Shown here: positions 21,454 through 32,096 of the stretch, piece after piece
Numbering within the stretch: position 1 is the first letter of the stretch
Layout: the number at the start of each line of letters is the position of its first letter
Assembly: GCF_017161445.1 (NCBI RefSeq)
Contig: NZ_CP071060.1
Coordinates: forward strand, 992,001 to 1,056,000
Direction: 5' to 3'
Source of the DNA: Niveibacterium microcysteis
GTDB taxonomy: Bacteria > Pseudomonadota > Gammaproteobacteria > Burkholderiales > Rhodocyclaceae
Length of the DNA stretch: 64,000 nucleotides
The notes under the pieces: generated by a model
The model's input: only the letters and a program-made list of their open reading frames with translations
Told to the model about the DNA's origin: nothing
Databases searched by the model: none
Translations under genes and position numbers: made by a program

Positions 21454-22059
21454 ATGGCTGTTCTTGACAAGCGCGGGGTGTTGCCCCGCTTCCGGGCCGG
21501 CGAGCGGCTAAGTATCGAACTCGGTTGCGGCCCGCGAAAACAAGATGCTGCGTCAGTTGGAATTGATGCGCTCGACTTTGAAGGCGTGGACCTCGTCGGC
21601 GATGTATTCGAGGTGCTTGCTGAGTTGCCTACTGCGGGCGTGTCGGCGTGTTATTCCGCTCACTTCTTTGAGCACGTCGACGACTTGGTACGTCTGGTCG
21701 ATGAGCTTGGGCGCACGCTTGCGCCAGGTGCCGTGGCGACCATAAAAGTACCCCACTTTTCGAACCCATACTTTTATTCGGACCCGACGCACAGGCGCGC
21801 TTTCGGTCTCTACACGATGTCGTACTTTGCGCGTGACGCCTTGTTGACGCGCAAGGTGCCGAACTACGGTCGCACACCGGTGTTCGAGCTCACCTCCGTG
21901 CATTTGGGTTTCGATTCGCCGTTTCCGTTCCGCGGGTTGATCCGGCGTCTTATCGGGCCGGTGTTTAACCTTACGACTTGGCTACAGGAATTCCACGAGG
22001 AAAATCTCTGCTATTTGCTGCCGTGCTACGAAGTCGAGTATCGACTGCGTCGCATTTGA
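21454..22059 (+). CDS. class I SAM-dependent methyltransferase
   Basis: A 201-residue protein with SAM-binding motif I (IELGCGPRKQ), the acidic motif II region (GIDALDF) and the post-motif SAHFFEHVDD typical of small-molecule methyltransferases in polysaccharide clusters. It probably methylates a sugar or the glycan. The TATACT at 21414-21419 could be the -10 of an internal promoter, though no good -35 lies at the right distance. It sits between the oligosaccharyltransferase and the flippase gene, which starts 7 bp after its stop. Confidence 0.75.
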   Translation: MAVLDKRGVLPRFRAGERLSIELGCGPRKQDAASVGIDALDFEGVDLVGDVFEVLAELPTAGVSACYSAHFFEHVDDLVRLVDELGRTLAPGAVATIKVPHFSNPYFYSDPTHRRAFGLYTMSYFARDALLTRKVPNYGRTPVFELTSVHLGFDSPFPFRGLIRRLIGPVFNLTTWLQEFHEENLCYLLPCYEVEYRLRRI

Positions 22060-22066
22060 GCTGGCG

Positions 22067-23488
22067 ATGTCGCTGCGTTCGAGTCTCGCGTACTTCGTCT
22101 TTCGGGGGGCATCGGGTGCGCTCGCGGTTCTGACCGTTTCCGTATTTGCACGCTTGCTCGGCCCGGAGGGTTACGCGCGCTGGACGCTGGCGGTCGTCGT
22201 CAGTGGATTCATTGCCGGCGTGTTGGTACAGCCGATTCATTCGGCGCTCGCCCGTTTCCTGCCGCGCCCCGGGGGGGCGGCGTTTGTAGGGACCTTGGGC
22301 CGTCTGCTCCTTATCGCGGCGGGCGTTGTCGTCCTGCTCGCGATTGCGCTCGGGATTGCTTCGCCACACTGGTTGCCGACTGGCGTGGTGGGGCTGGCGC
22401 TTGCACTGGGTTTGTCTCAGGCCGGCTTTGATTTCTCGGCGCAACACTGTTCCAGCACACTGCAGGCCCGTCGCTACGGGCGCCTTTATCTTTGCAAAGC
22501 GATCATCGCGCTGATCGCAGGGGGCGTTGCCTTGCTGCTGGGTTGGGGGGCTGCAGGCGCGGTTGCGGGCACATGCTTGGGTTTCTTGTGTGCCACTGCG
22601 CTCTTTGGCCGCTTGGCGTGGCTGGAGGTGGCGCGAGGGCGTTTCGATGCCGCAAAACTCCCTGAAGTGCACGCTTATGCCTTGCCAGTGATGTTCGCTC
22701 TGCTTACTGGCGCGCTGCTGCAATGGGGTGACCGACTCGTGCTCGCCGCGAATGTCGCGCCGGCGCAACTAGGCGCGTACAGCGCGGGGGGGGATCTTGC
22801 TCAACAAGGGTTCGGGCTGCTCTTCAGCGCATTTCATCTCGCGTGGTTTCCGCGGCTGATCGCCCAGTGGGAGGCGGGTAGCCACGAGTTGCAGGCGCAG
22901 GTGAACCGCTATGCGCAACTGTCATTGCTTGTGATGGTTCCTGCAGCGCTGGGATTCGCGCTGGTTGCGCACGATTTGGCTGACGTGCTGCTAGGGTCGG
23001 CGTTCCGTGCGGATGCATCAAACGTAATGCCTTGGCTTGCCCTGGCCGCGTTGCTAGGAGGCATGCGCTCCTATTTGTTCGACTTGCCGCTGCACCTTGC
23101 GCAGCGTATGGGTACGCAGAGTCTGATTGCGGGCGGTTGTGCGGTGTTGGGCGTTTCGCTGAACTTGCTGCTGGTCCCACGTTACGGAATTGGCGCGGCC
23201 GCGGTTGTGGCGGTGCTCGCGCAAGCTAGCGGCTGCATAGCAAGTTACTTGGTTGGTCGGCATACCCTGAGCCCGCGGTGGGCGGCCAGGGACTTGCTGG
23301 TGGTGGCGGGTGCGGCAGCCGCGATGGCGCTTGCGGTTTTCATGGTGCCGATCAGCGGTGCTTTGGGGTTGTGTATCAAGGTCTTGCTTGGTGCAGCCAC
23401 GTATTGCGTAGTCGTGCTTGCGACGGATCTTGCGGGCCTGCGCCGCTTGATTGCTGGCCGCCTGCGTCTTTTCAGGCGGCTACCATGA
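22067..23488 (+). CDS. Wzx-like oligosaccharide flippase
   Basis: A 473-residue membrane protein with about 12-14 helices and the MATE/PST-type polysaccharide flippase pattern (FRGASGALAVLTVSVFARLLGPEGYARW at the start; GDRLVLAANVAPAQLGAYSAG in the middle). Such proteins flip undecaprenyl-linked glycans across the inner membrane, which is the step required before PglL transfer. The stop overlaps the next start (ATGA), so the genes form a tight operon. Confidence 0.85.
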   Translation: MSLRSSLAYFVFRGASGALAVLTVSVFARLLGPEGYARWTLAVVVSGFIAGVLVQPIHSALARFLPRPGGAAFVGTLGRLLLIAAGVVVLLAIALGIASPHWLPTGVVGLALALGLSQAGFDFSAQHCSSTLQARRYGRLYLCKAIIALIAGGVALLLGWGAAGAVAGTCLGFLCATALFGRLAWLEVARGRFDAAKLPEVHAYALPVMFALLTGALLQWGDRLVLAANVAPAQLGAYSAGGDLAQQGFGLLFSAFHLAWFPRLIAQWEAGSHELQAQVNRYAQLSLLVMVPAALGFALVAHDLADVLLGSAFRADASNVMPWLALAALLGGMRSYLFDLPLHLAQRMGTQSLIAGGCAVLGVSLNLLLVPRYGIGAAAVVAVLAQASGCIASYLVGRHTLSPRWAARDLLVVAGAAAAMALAVFMVPISGALGLCIKVLLGAATYCVVVLATDLAGLRRLIAGRLRLFRRLP

Positions 23489-24498
23489 TTCAGCCGCTCC
23501 GCGCCGTGGCATTCACGCAGGGGGTCAATGTTCCCTCTGCGCGATTCCGCGTTCGTCAGTATCTGCCGCAACTTGCTGAAGCTGGCGTTTCGTTACAGGA
23601 GCGTCCAGCGCGCTTTGGTAGCTATCCACCAGAGTCTCGTATACAACGCCTGCCTTGGCTGGCCATGACGCTGGCCGAGCGGGCGTACGCCGCTGCGACC
23701 GCGAACGCTGCGGATGTGGTGATGTTCCAACGCGAGATGGTGTCGACACTCTCTTTGCCGGAATACTTGTGTCGCGCGCCAACCGTGCTTGATGTGGACG
23801 ATGCAATCTGGCTCACGCAGCGCGCGGGGCTGGTCGATTGCCTTGCGGCACGCGCTCGGCTGGTGCTGTGCGGCAACGAGTACATTGCCGACCATTTCGC
23901 GCGACAGACCCGCGTGGAGATATTGCCGACGGGCGTTGATACGGACGTCTGGCGGCCTGGTGATCGGGATGCGCGGCCGGTGATCGTGTGGTCCGGCAGT
24001 TCGGCTGGGTTGCCGTATCTCTATGAGATCGAGGAGGCTCTGGCTGGCGCATTGGCTGCCGTTCCGCAAGCGCGGTTGCGCGTGGTGTGTAACGCGCCCC
24101 CTGTGTTTGCATCGCTCGACCCCGATCGGATTGAGTTCATTCCTTGGTCCCCCCAGCGCGAGGTCGCCGCGGTGCAGTCGGCATGGGTCGGGTTGATGCC
24201 GATGCCGGATACGCCTTGGACCCGTGGCAAGTGCAGTTTCAAAATGCTCACCTACCTTGCGTGCGGCGTGCCAGCCGTGGCGTCGCCGTGGGGCATGAAT
24301 CGCAAGGTGATCGACGGCGGTGGCGCTTGGGGCGCAGTCACGAGCGATGACTGGACAGATGCGCTGGTGATGCTGATCCGTGAGCCTGAAGTGGGTACCG
24401 CTGCCGGTGTTGCGGGGCGAGAACAAGTGGTAAACGGATACGCTACGGCGAAGCTGGGTCACAAGTTGGCGGCCTTCTTGCGAGATGCCTCTGCTTGA
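23485..24498 (+). CDS. glycosyltransferase (GT-B fold)
   Basis: A 337-residue protein starting MIQPLRAVAFTQG at an ATG that overlaps the flippase stop (ATGA). The C-terminal half carries the GT-B nucleotide-sugar binding pattern (PTGVDTDVWRPGD, then FKMLTYLACGVPAVASPWGMN), with a conserved Glu-less variant of the usual EX7E motif. It probably adds one sugar to the lipid-linked glycan. Donor and acceptor cannot be predicted. Confidence 0.78.
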   Translation: MIQPLRAVAFTQGVNVPSARFRVRQYLPQLAEAGVSLQERPARFGSYPPESRIQRLPWLAMTLAERAYAAATANAADVVMFQREMVSTLSLPEYLCRAPTVLDVDDAIWLTQRAGLVDCLAARARLVLCGNEYIADHFARQTRVEILPTGVDTDVWRPGDRDARPVIVWSGSSAGLPYLYEIEEALAGALAAVPQARLRVVCNAPPVFASLDPDRIEFIPWSPQREVAAVQSAWVGLMPMPDTPWTRGKCSFKMLTYLACGVPAVASPWGMNRKVIDGGGAWGAVTSDDWTDALVMLIREPEVGTAAGVAGREQVVNGYATAKLGHKLAAFLRDASA

Positions 24499-24553
24499 TG
24501 ACACCGGGTGCTGCATTTAATCTCCAGAACTTTGCATTGCGGGATGGAACGGT

Positions 24554-26515
24554 ATGTGCGGCATAGCGGGCTTTTGGAGCGTCTCGGCGCCGTCTGAGGT
24601 GCTTGGCGCGATGGCCCGCTCGATGGGGGAGGCGATCGCCCACCGGGGCCCCGACGGGCGTGGCGAATGGGCTCAGTCGGACATCGGGCTGGCGCTCTCG
24701 CATCGCCGTCTCGCGATCATTGATCTGACCGAGGCCGGGTTTCAGCCGATGCACGCAGCATCTGGCCGCTGGACCATCGTGTTCAACGGCGAGATATACA
24801 ACTACCTTGTCGTACGAGCTGAGCTTGAGCGTGCTCGGGGCGGGGTGGCTTGGCGCGGACACTCGGATACGGAACTTCTGATCGAGGCGCTGGATTACTG
24901 GGGCGTTGAAGAAACGCTCTCTCGGTGCGACGGCATGTTCGCTTTCGCCGCTTGGGACCACGCGGTTGGCCGTTTGATTCTCGCCCGCGACCGCCTTGGC
25001 GAGAAGCCGCTCTACTACGGCAGCATGCCCGATGGGGCGTTTCTGTTCGGTTCCGAACTTCGCGCGCTGTATGCCCATCCGTCGTGGCGTGGGCAGATTG
25101 ACCGTGACTCGGTGGGGCTGCTGATGCATTACAACAGCATCCCAGCGCCCTGGTCGATCTGGCAGAACGTTCACAAGTTACCTCCCGCCCATTGGCTTGA
25201 AGTGCGTGATCGCCGAGCCAGCACGCCGCAACCATACTGGTCGCTTCGTGATGTGATGTTGGCCGGTGAATCGAGTCGCATGGCGCCTCCGGGGGCAGAC
25301 GAGCCCTGGGTTGATCGGCTGGAAGCGGTGCTGGGCGAGGTCGTTGAGCAGGAGATGCTTTCCGACGTGCCGCTCGGGGCGTTCCTGTCTGGCGGCATTG
25401 ACTCGTCGCTCGTGGTCGCGATGATGCAGAAGCGCACCGCGCGGCCGGTGAAGACCTTCACGATCGGTTTTCGCGAAGATGCTTTCGACGAGGCCCGCTA
25501 TGCACGCGAAGTGGCAGCACACCTTGGCACCGACCACCGCGAGTTCTACTTCAGCGGTAGCGACGCACTGGATGTCGTGCCACGCGTGGCCGATCTTTAC
25601 GACGAGCCGTTCTCGGACTCGTCGCAGTTGCCGACTTGGCTCGTGTCTCATTTTGCCAGGCAGCACGTCACCGTCGCCCTTTCCGGCGATGCGGGTGACG
25701 AATTGTTTGCGGGATACACGCGTTACTTTGTCGGCGATGGGTTCTGGCGTGCTGCTTCGCGCGTGCCGTATCCGCTGCGGCGGGCGACGGCGGCGGGGTT
25801 AGGCCTTGTGCCAAGCAAAGCGTGGGACGCGCTCGGGCATGGGCTCGGGCCCCTGTGCCCACGCTTGCTGCGCAACTCACCCGGGGACAAGTTCAGTCGT
25901 ATCGCGCGCATGTTGCGTGAACGGTCGCCCGCTGGTTTCTATGACGAGTTGATCTCGCACTGGAAGGACCCGGCGCTGCTTGTGCCGGGTGCGCGCTTGC
26001 CTGCTCTGGATGCGGCCGAATTGGCTGCGCGCGCTGGACGCAGCGACATCGAATTCATGCAGGCGCACGACACGCTTGCCTACTTGCCCAACGATATCCT
26101 GGTCAAGGTCGATCGTGCTGCGATGGCAGTGAGTTTGGAAACGCGCGCGCCCTTTCTTGACCGCCGCGTTGTCGAATTCGCTTGGACGGTGCCGGAGTCT
26201 CTCAAGGTAAGGCAGGGCAACGGCAAATGGCTGATGCGCGAACTCCTTGCACGGCACGTTCCGCGATCGCTCTTCGAGCGTCCGAAGCAAGGCTTCGGCA
26301 TTCCGCTTGGCCCATGGCTGAGGGGGCCGTTGCGTGAATGGGCGGAGTGCCTGCTGTCTCCCTCTGCGTTGGCGGAGAGCGGGCTGTTCGATCCGGCGCC
26401 GATTCGCCGCAAGTGGGAGGAGCATCTGCGGGGCCAGGCTGCATGGCACTACTATCTGTGGGACATCCTTATGTTCCAAGCGTGGTATCAGCGTTACCGC
26501 TCGCAGGTGTCTTGA
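24554..26515 (+). CDS. asnB: asparagine synthase (glutamine-hydrolysing), AsnB/WbpS type
   Basis: A 653-residue two-domain amidotransferase. C2 is the glutaminase nucleophile (MCGIAGFW), with AHRGPDGRGEW and the FNGEIYNY motif in the class II glutaminase domain. The synthetase domain has the PP-loop LSGGIDSSLV. It could make asparagine, but inside glycan clusters such proteins often amidate a uronic acid. The context here (flippase, glycosyltransferases, WecA-like enzyme) favours glycan amidation; this is an inference. Confidence 0.88.
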   Translation: MCGIAGFWSVSAPSEVLGAMARSMGEAIAHRGPDGRGEWAQSDIGLALSHRRLAIIDLTEAGFQPMHAASGRWTIVFNGEIYNYLVVRAELERARGGVAWRGHSDTELLIEALDYWGVEETLSRCDGMFAFAAWDHAVGRLILARDRLGEKPLYYGSMPDGAFLFGSELRALYAHPSWRGQIDRDSVGLLMHYNSIPAPWSIWQNVHKLPPAHWLEVRDRRASTPQPYWSLRDVMLAGESSRMAPPGADEPWVDRLEAVLGEVVEQEMLSDVPLGAFLSGGIDSSLVVAMMQKRTARPVKTFTIGFREDAFDEARYAREVAAHLGTDHREFYFSGSDALDVVPRVADLYDEPFSDSSQLPTWLVSHFARQHVTVALSGDAGDELFAGYTRYFVGDGFWRAASRVPYPLRRATAAGLGLVPSKAWDALGHGLGPLCPRLLRNSPGDKFSRIARMLRERSPAGFYDELISHWKDPALLVPGARLPALDAAELAARAGRSDIEFMQAHDTLAYLPNDILVKVDRAAMAVSLETRAPFLDRRVVEFAWTVPESLKVRQGNGKWLMRELLARHVPRSLFERPKQGFGIPLGPWLRGPLREWAECLLSPSALAESGLFDPAPIRRKWEEHLRGQAAWHYYLWDILMFQAWYQRYRSQVS

Positions 26516-26518
26516 ACG

Positions 26519-27640
26519 ATGCGGGTGCTCCTGTTCGCCAATACCGATTGGTTCCTCTGGAACTTCAAGTTGCCGCTCGCGCGTGCGCTGCGGGCAGCGG
26601 GCCACGAGGTCATTCTCCTGAGCCCGGCGGGCGAGTTCGGGGCGCGCTTGCGCAACGAGGGCTTTGATTGGCGCGCCTTCGCGTTATCGCGCTCAGGCAT
26701 TCATCCGCTGGAGGAGGCGCGTGCGATGCGTCGCCTGCTGGCGCTTTATCGCGCGGTACGGCCCGATCTCGTTCACCACTTTACGATCAAGTGTGTGCTG
26801 TACGGCTCCTGGGCGGCGCGCAGGGCGAATGTCGCCAGAGTGGTGAACTCGATAACCGGCCTCGGTTTTGCGCTGCTGGGTACGAGCTTGAAGGCGCGTC
26901 TGATCCGCCCGGTTGTCGTCGGTTTTTATCGGAGGTCGCTGATCGGCACCCAGGTGATCTTCCAGAACCATGACAACCGGGACACGCTGGCCGCGTTCGG
27001 GGCGCTGACTCATGCGTCGGTACATGTGATTCCCGGGGATGGTGTTGACGTTGAAGCGTTCTGCCCGCCGCAGCCGCGCGTGGCAGGCGCAAACGTCTTG
27101 ATGATGGGGCGTCTGCTCTGGTCGAAAGGCGTCGGTGTCTTCGTTGAGGCAGCGCGTATCGTGCGCGCCGCCCGACCCAATGCGCGATTCTTGTTGGCGG
27201 GAGCGCCCGATTCCGGCAATCCAGAGAGCGTGCCCGACGCCGTGCTTGAGCAATGGCGAGCCGAAGGGGTGGTCGAGTTTCTTGGCCATCGCAGCGACGT
27301 GCGGGAACTGCAGCAGCAGGCGGATATCGCAGTGCTGGCGAGCACGCAGGGTGAAGGAATGCCGCGAGCCTTGCTCGAAGCCGCTGCCTGTGGGCGCCCA
27401 ATGGTTGCGACGGACGTACCGGGATCACGCGAACTGGTGGAGGATGGCGTCAACGGACTGCTGGTGCCCGCGGGCGACGCCAAGGCGCTGGCGCAGGCGG
27501 TTCTCGCGCTGCTGGAAGCCCCCGAGCGGGCATGCGCTATGGGTGCCGCGGCGCGGCGCAAAGTGCTTGCGGAGTTGTCTGACGATCGAATAATCGCGCG
27601 CACGCTTGATGTGTACTTTCCCCTCGCAGGCGGCGCATGA
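26519..27640 (+). CDS. glycosyltransferase family 4
   Basis: A 373-residue GT-B protein with an N-terminal acceptor domain (LFANTDWFLWNFKLPLA, GHEVILLSPAGEFG) and the donor-binding EX7E region GEGMPRALLEAAACGRP. Resembles CapM/WbaZ/PglA-like transferases that act on undecaprenyl-linked sugars. It starts 4 bp after asnB and its stop overlaps the WecA-like gene start (ATGA), so it is firmly part of the operon. Confidence 0.82.
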   Translation: MRVLLFANTDWFLWNFKLPLARALRAAGHEVILLSPAGEFGARLRNEGFDWRAFALSRSGIHPLEEARAMRRLLALYRAVRPDLVHHFTIKCVLYGSWAARRANVARVVNSITGLGFALLGTSLKARLIRPVVVGFYRRSLIGTQVIFQNHDNRDTLAAFGALTHASVHVIPGDGVDVEAFCPPQPRVAGANVLMMGRLLWSKGVGVFVEAARIVRAARPNARFLLAGAPDSGNPESVPDAVLEQWRAEGVVEFLGHRSDVRELQQQADIAVLASTQGEGMPRALLEAAACGRPMVATDVPGSRELVEDGVNGLLVPAGDAKALAQAVLALLEAPERACAMGAAARRKVLAELSDDRIIARTLDVYFPLAGGA

Positions 27641-28692
27641 GCTTCAACTACGTCTTTTATCCCTTCGCGCTCTCGCTGATCTTCTGCCTCGTGTTGGCGC
27701 GACTCGCTCCTTGGCTTGCCCTGATGGACAAGCCGGACGAGCGAAAGCGCCACGGCCGTGCGGTGCCGGTCGTCGGCGGTCTGGCGATCATGTCGGCCTA
27801 CATCCTCGCGCTGAAGTTGCGAGGGATCGGTGGCAATCTGTATGAGGCCATGCTGCCGGTCGGCCTCGTGCTTGCCGTCGGCGTGGTCGATGATGCAAGG
27901 CCGGTGTCTGCGCGGGCGAAGCTCATCGCGCAATGCGTTGCCGCATGGCTATTGCTGCGTGCCACCGGCTTTTCTCTCGGCGAGCTTCCCGTTCCCGGCG
28001 TGGAGGGTGGGTTGCCGCTCGGCGCGCTCGATACCGCGGTAACGGTGTTTGTCATAGTGGGTGTCGTGAACGCGCTCAACCTCTCTGATGGCGCTGACGG
28101 GCTGGCTGGCGGCCACGTTTTGATTGCGCTTTCGGTCTTCCTGTTTGTTGCGCAGGCTGCCGGGCGCGAGACCGAAGTGCTGTTGATCGTGGGCCTGATG
28201 TCCTGTGTCGTGGGCTTTCTCGTGGTGAACGCGCGCCATCCGATGTTGGCGCGTGCTCATGTTTTCCTGGGCGACGCGGGTGCTTTGGCGCTGGGCGTCT
28301 TGCTGTGCTGGTTCGCGATTCATTTGTCGCGTGGCGCGAAGCCGGCGATGCCGCCGGTTCTGCTGTTGTACGCCGTGGCGCTTCCCCTCCTAGACATGGC
28401 CACCGTGTCTGTACGCCGCGTCTTGCAGGGGGCCTCACCCATGCGGCCGGACCGCACCCATCTGCATCACATTCTTTGCCTGAAGGGTTTGTCGGTAGAG
28501 CTGTCGGTTCCTTTGCTATGGGCCCTGAATGCGCTGATTGCCCTGTGTGGTCTGATGCTCTGGCGGATGGGGGCGTCCCAAGGCGTCTTGCTGCTCGGGT
28601 GGATCGGCATTCTCGTCGGCAAGATGCTGTGGATGCGCGTTTGGGAAGAGGTGGACGCGCCCGAAGCCGCTGAAGAACGGCGCGAGGCCTGA
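27637..28692 (+). CDS. WecA/MraY-family undecaprenyl-phosphate sugar-1-phosphate transferase
   Basis: A 351-residue polytopic membrane protein with about 10 helices. It has the family motifs KPDERKRHGRAVPVVGG, VDDARPVSAR (catalytic Asp pair), NALNLSDGADGLAGG, FLGDAGALALG and the substrate motif RPDRTHLHHIL. These enzymes start lipid-linked glycan synthesis by moving a HexNAc-1-phosphate onto undecaprenyl phosphate on the cytoplasmic side. It is the best candidate for the initiating enzyme of the glycan encoded by this locus. Confidence 0.88.
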   Translation: MSFNYVFYPFALSLIFCLVLARLAPWLALMDKPDERKRHGRAVPVVGGLAIMSAYILALKLRGIGGNLYEAMLPVGLVLAVGVVDDARPVSARAKLIAQCVAAWLLLRATGFSLGELPVPGVEGGLPLGALDTAVTVFVIVGVVNALNLSDGADGLAGGHVLIALSVFLFVAQAAGRETEVLLIVGLMSCVVGFLVVNARHPMLARAHVFLGDAGALALGVLLCWFAIHLSRGAKPAMPPVLLLYAVALPLLDMATVSVRRVLQGASPMRPDRTHLHHILCLKGLSVELSVPLLWALNALIALCGLMLWRMGASQGVLLLGWIGILVGKMLWMRVWEEVDAPEAAEERREA

Positions 28693-28695
28693 CTC

Positions 28696-29829
28696 ATGAC
28701 GACCGTTCGCGTGTGCATCGTCATCACCGGCTTGGGCATTGGCGGCGCAGAGCACGCGCTGCTCAAGCTTCTGACGGCGCTTGATCGGCGCCGTATCGAA
28801 GTGTCCCTGATCGTGCTCGGTCGCTTGGATACGTTGGCACCGCAGTATCGCGCAATCGGTATCGAGCCGATATTCATCGGTTTTCAAGCCGGGCGGTGGC
28901 CGTTCACCGAAATCGGCCGTTTCATCCGCACCGTACGTGATCTGAGGCCGCATCTGCTGCAGGGTTGGATGTACCACGGCAACCTCGCGGCAAGTTTCTT
29001 GGGTGCTCGCCTTGGGCTACCTGTTTGTTGGAGCGTGCGTGACACACCGGACCCGGCGCATGGCCACAGCCGCTTTACTCGCATGACCATTGCGCTGTCC
29101 CGGTGGTATGTCGGTCGAGTGGCGAAGATCTTCAACGTGTCGACGCGTAGCGCTGCATACTGCTGCGAGCGACTCGGCTGGCCGGCCGCCAGAACCGAGG
29201 TTCTGCCGAACGGGCTCGACGTGCGGCGTTTTCACCCTGACGACGATGCGCGTCGACGTCTTCGCCTTGAGCTCGATATGGGCGAAAACGCTCCGGTTGT
29301 CGGCATGGTTGCACGCTGGAGCCCGGTGAAGAACCACCGGTTGTTCATTGAAGCGGCTGCCGTGTGGCGACAAGTGCGCCCCGACGCGCGCTTTGTCCTG
29401 GTTGGCAAGGGGCTTGACGCCGAGAATGCCGAACTTGCGGCATGGCTGGATGAGTATGCGCTGCGCGATGCGGTGCATCTTCTGGGGGCTCGACACGACC
29501 TGGAGTGCATCTACCCCGCATTCGATCTGCTGGCCCTCACGTCGAAGAGTGAGGGCTTCCCGAACGTTCTCGCCGAGGCCATGGCCTGTGGGGTGCCGGT
29601 GGTAAGCACCGATGTCGGCGATGCTGTGGAGATCGTTGGCGAGGGCGGGCGTATCGTCGCGGCCACGGCGGGGGCCTTTGCCGAAGCCTTCTCCGCACTG
29701 ATGTCCGGCCCCGAGTATCCCGCGACGGCTGATGCCGCCCGCCGCCGTATTGTCGAGCGCTACGCGATCGAGAACGTGGCTGAGCGTTTGGCCGCGCAAT
29801 ACGAGGCCCTGCTCCGGGCCTCCACCTAG
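28696..29829 (+). CDS. glycosyltransferase family 4
   Basis: A 377-residue GT-B enzyme: N-terminal ITGLGIGGAEHALLKLL, then SVRDTPDP, LPNGLDVRRFHPD, VARWSPVKNH and the EX7E region SEGFPNVLAEAMACGVP. It starts 4 bp after the WecA-like gene and is the last gene of the locus. It probably adds a further sugar; specificity is unknown. No terminator was seen between it and purB. Confidence 0.85.
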   Translation: MTTVRVCIVITGLGIGGAEHALLKLLTALDRRRIEVSLIVLGRLDTLAPQYRAIGIEPIFIGFQAGRWPFTEIGRFIRTVRDLRPHLLQGWMYHGNLAASFLGARLGLPVCWSVRDTPDPAHGHSRFTRMTIALSRWYVGRVAKIFNVSTRSAAYCCERLGWPAARTEVLPNGLDVRRFHPDDDARRRLRLELDMGENAPVVGMVARWSPVKNHRLFIEAAAVWRQVRPDARFVLVGKGLDAENAELAAWLDEYALRDAVHLLGARHDLECIYPAFDLLALTSKSEGFPNVLAEAMACGVPVVSTDVGDAVEIVGEGGRIVAATAGAFAEAFSALMSGPEYPATADAARRRIVERYAIENVAERLAAQYEALLRAST

Positions 29830-29853
29830 GCGAGGCCTTGCACAATTATCAGC

Positions 29854-29882
29854 TTCGGGAATGGCAAGCGATTCGTTATAAT
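29854..29882 (+). promoter_or_regulatory. possible sigma70 promoter of purB
   Basis: A perfect TATAAT (29877-29882) with a weak -35 (TTCGGG, 29854-29859) at 17-bp spacing lies 33 bp upstream of the purB start. It would separate purB expression from the glycan locus. Called from the -10 element alone. Confidence 0.4.
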
Positions 29883-29908
29883 TCAAGGCTTTGCTCACTT
29901 CTGGCTGA

Positions 29909-31282
<1,374 letters not shown>

Positions 31283-31299
31283 GGTTTCTTTGATTCTGA

Positions 31300-31335
31300 C
31301 CACGCCCCGGCGCCGCGCGCTGCGGCGTGGTTTTT
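31300..31335 (+). terminator. rho-independent terminator after purB
   Basis: Stem CCACGCC / GGCGTGG around a very GC-rich inner arm, followed by TTTTT (31331-31335). It lies 17 bp behind the purB stop and before the DUF2322 gene. Confidence 0.8.
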
Positions 31336-31358
31336 CATTTCCGCACCAGGATTTCGAT

Positions 31359-31679
31359 ATGAGTTTTGCCGACACCCTCAAGCAACTTCCCAAGGTTTCC
31401 CACCTCGAAGCCATTCAGCTGATCGACGCGGAAGGCGCCGTCGTTGCGACGATCGAAAACAAGCCGGGCCAGGCCGGTTCGTTGGCGGTGTACAACCACC
31501 TTGCGCAATTGCACGGCTCGATCAACATCGAAGCAGCGAAGAAGGGCGTCGAGCTCTACGCTGAACATACGGAAGATGCGCGCGCGAATCCGGGCAAGCA
31601 TCCGAATATCGATCGGCTGATCTCGATCGCCGAAGGGCAGCTTGCAGTGCTGCGAGTCAAACACGTGTTTGCGGTTTAA
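31359..31679 (+). CDS. DUF2322 family small protein
   Basis: A 106-residue soluble protein, MSFADTLKQLPKVSHL at the start and a conserved-looking YAEHTEDARANPGKHPNIDRL block near the end, which I associate with DUF2322, a small betaproteobacterial/neisserial family of unknown function. The ATG at 31359 is used rather than the in-frame ATG at 31251, because the latter would start inside purB and read through the terminator. No catalytic motif is obvious. Confidence 0.7.
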   Translation: MSFADTLKQLPKVSHLEAIQLIDAEGAVVATIENKPGQAGSLAVYNHLAQLHGSINIEAAKKGVELYAEHTEDARANPGKHPNIDRLISIAEGQLAVLRVKHVFAV

Positions 31680-31727
31680 TCCGGGCGCCGCGCGGGGGCG
31701 CGGCGATCTGGAAGGACAGGGGGAGTC

Positions 31728-32096
31728 GTGACGATAGAGCGCAACGTGCTGGGTGGGCCACTGCAGGCATGCAGCTACGACCCGTTGACCGGATTTTTCC
31801 GCACTGGATGCTGTGAAACCGGGCCCGACGATCTCGGGCGCCATGTGGTGTGCGCACGCGTCACCGCTGAATTCCTGGCGTTTTCGGCCGAGCGCGGCAA
31901 TAACCTTTCGCAGCCACGCCCCGAGCTGCGCTTTCGGGGGCTCAAACCGGGTGATCGGTGGTGCCTTTGCGCGTTGCGGTGGAAGGAGGCGCTGGATGCG
32001 GGCGTCGCGCCGCCGGTCGTGCTCGAGGCAACCCACGAATCCGTGCTTCGTGTCGTTTCTCTGCTCGATCTGACGCGGCATGCAGAGTCGGCATAG
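31728..32096 (+). CDS. DUF2237 family protein
   Basis: A 122-residue protein with the strongly conserved DUF2237 pattern: NVLGGPLQACSYDP, TGFFRTGCCETGPDD, VCARVT, GLKPGDRWCLCALRWKEA and VLEATHES. Six cysteines are spread over the protein in conserved blocks, suggesting a metal site or redox role, but no function is known. The start is GTG 31728 after a GGGGGAG ribosome binding site. Confidence 0.85.
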   Translation: MTIERNVLGGPLQACSYDPLTGFFRTGCCETGPDDLGRHVVCARVTAEFLAFSAERGNNLSQPRPELRFRGLKPGDRWCLCALRWKEALDAGVAPPVVLEATHESVLRVVSLLDLTRHAESA

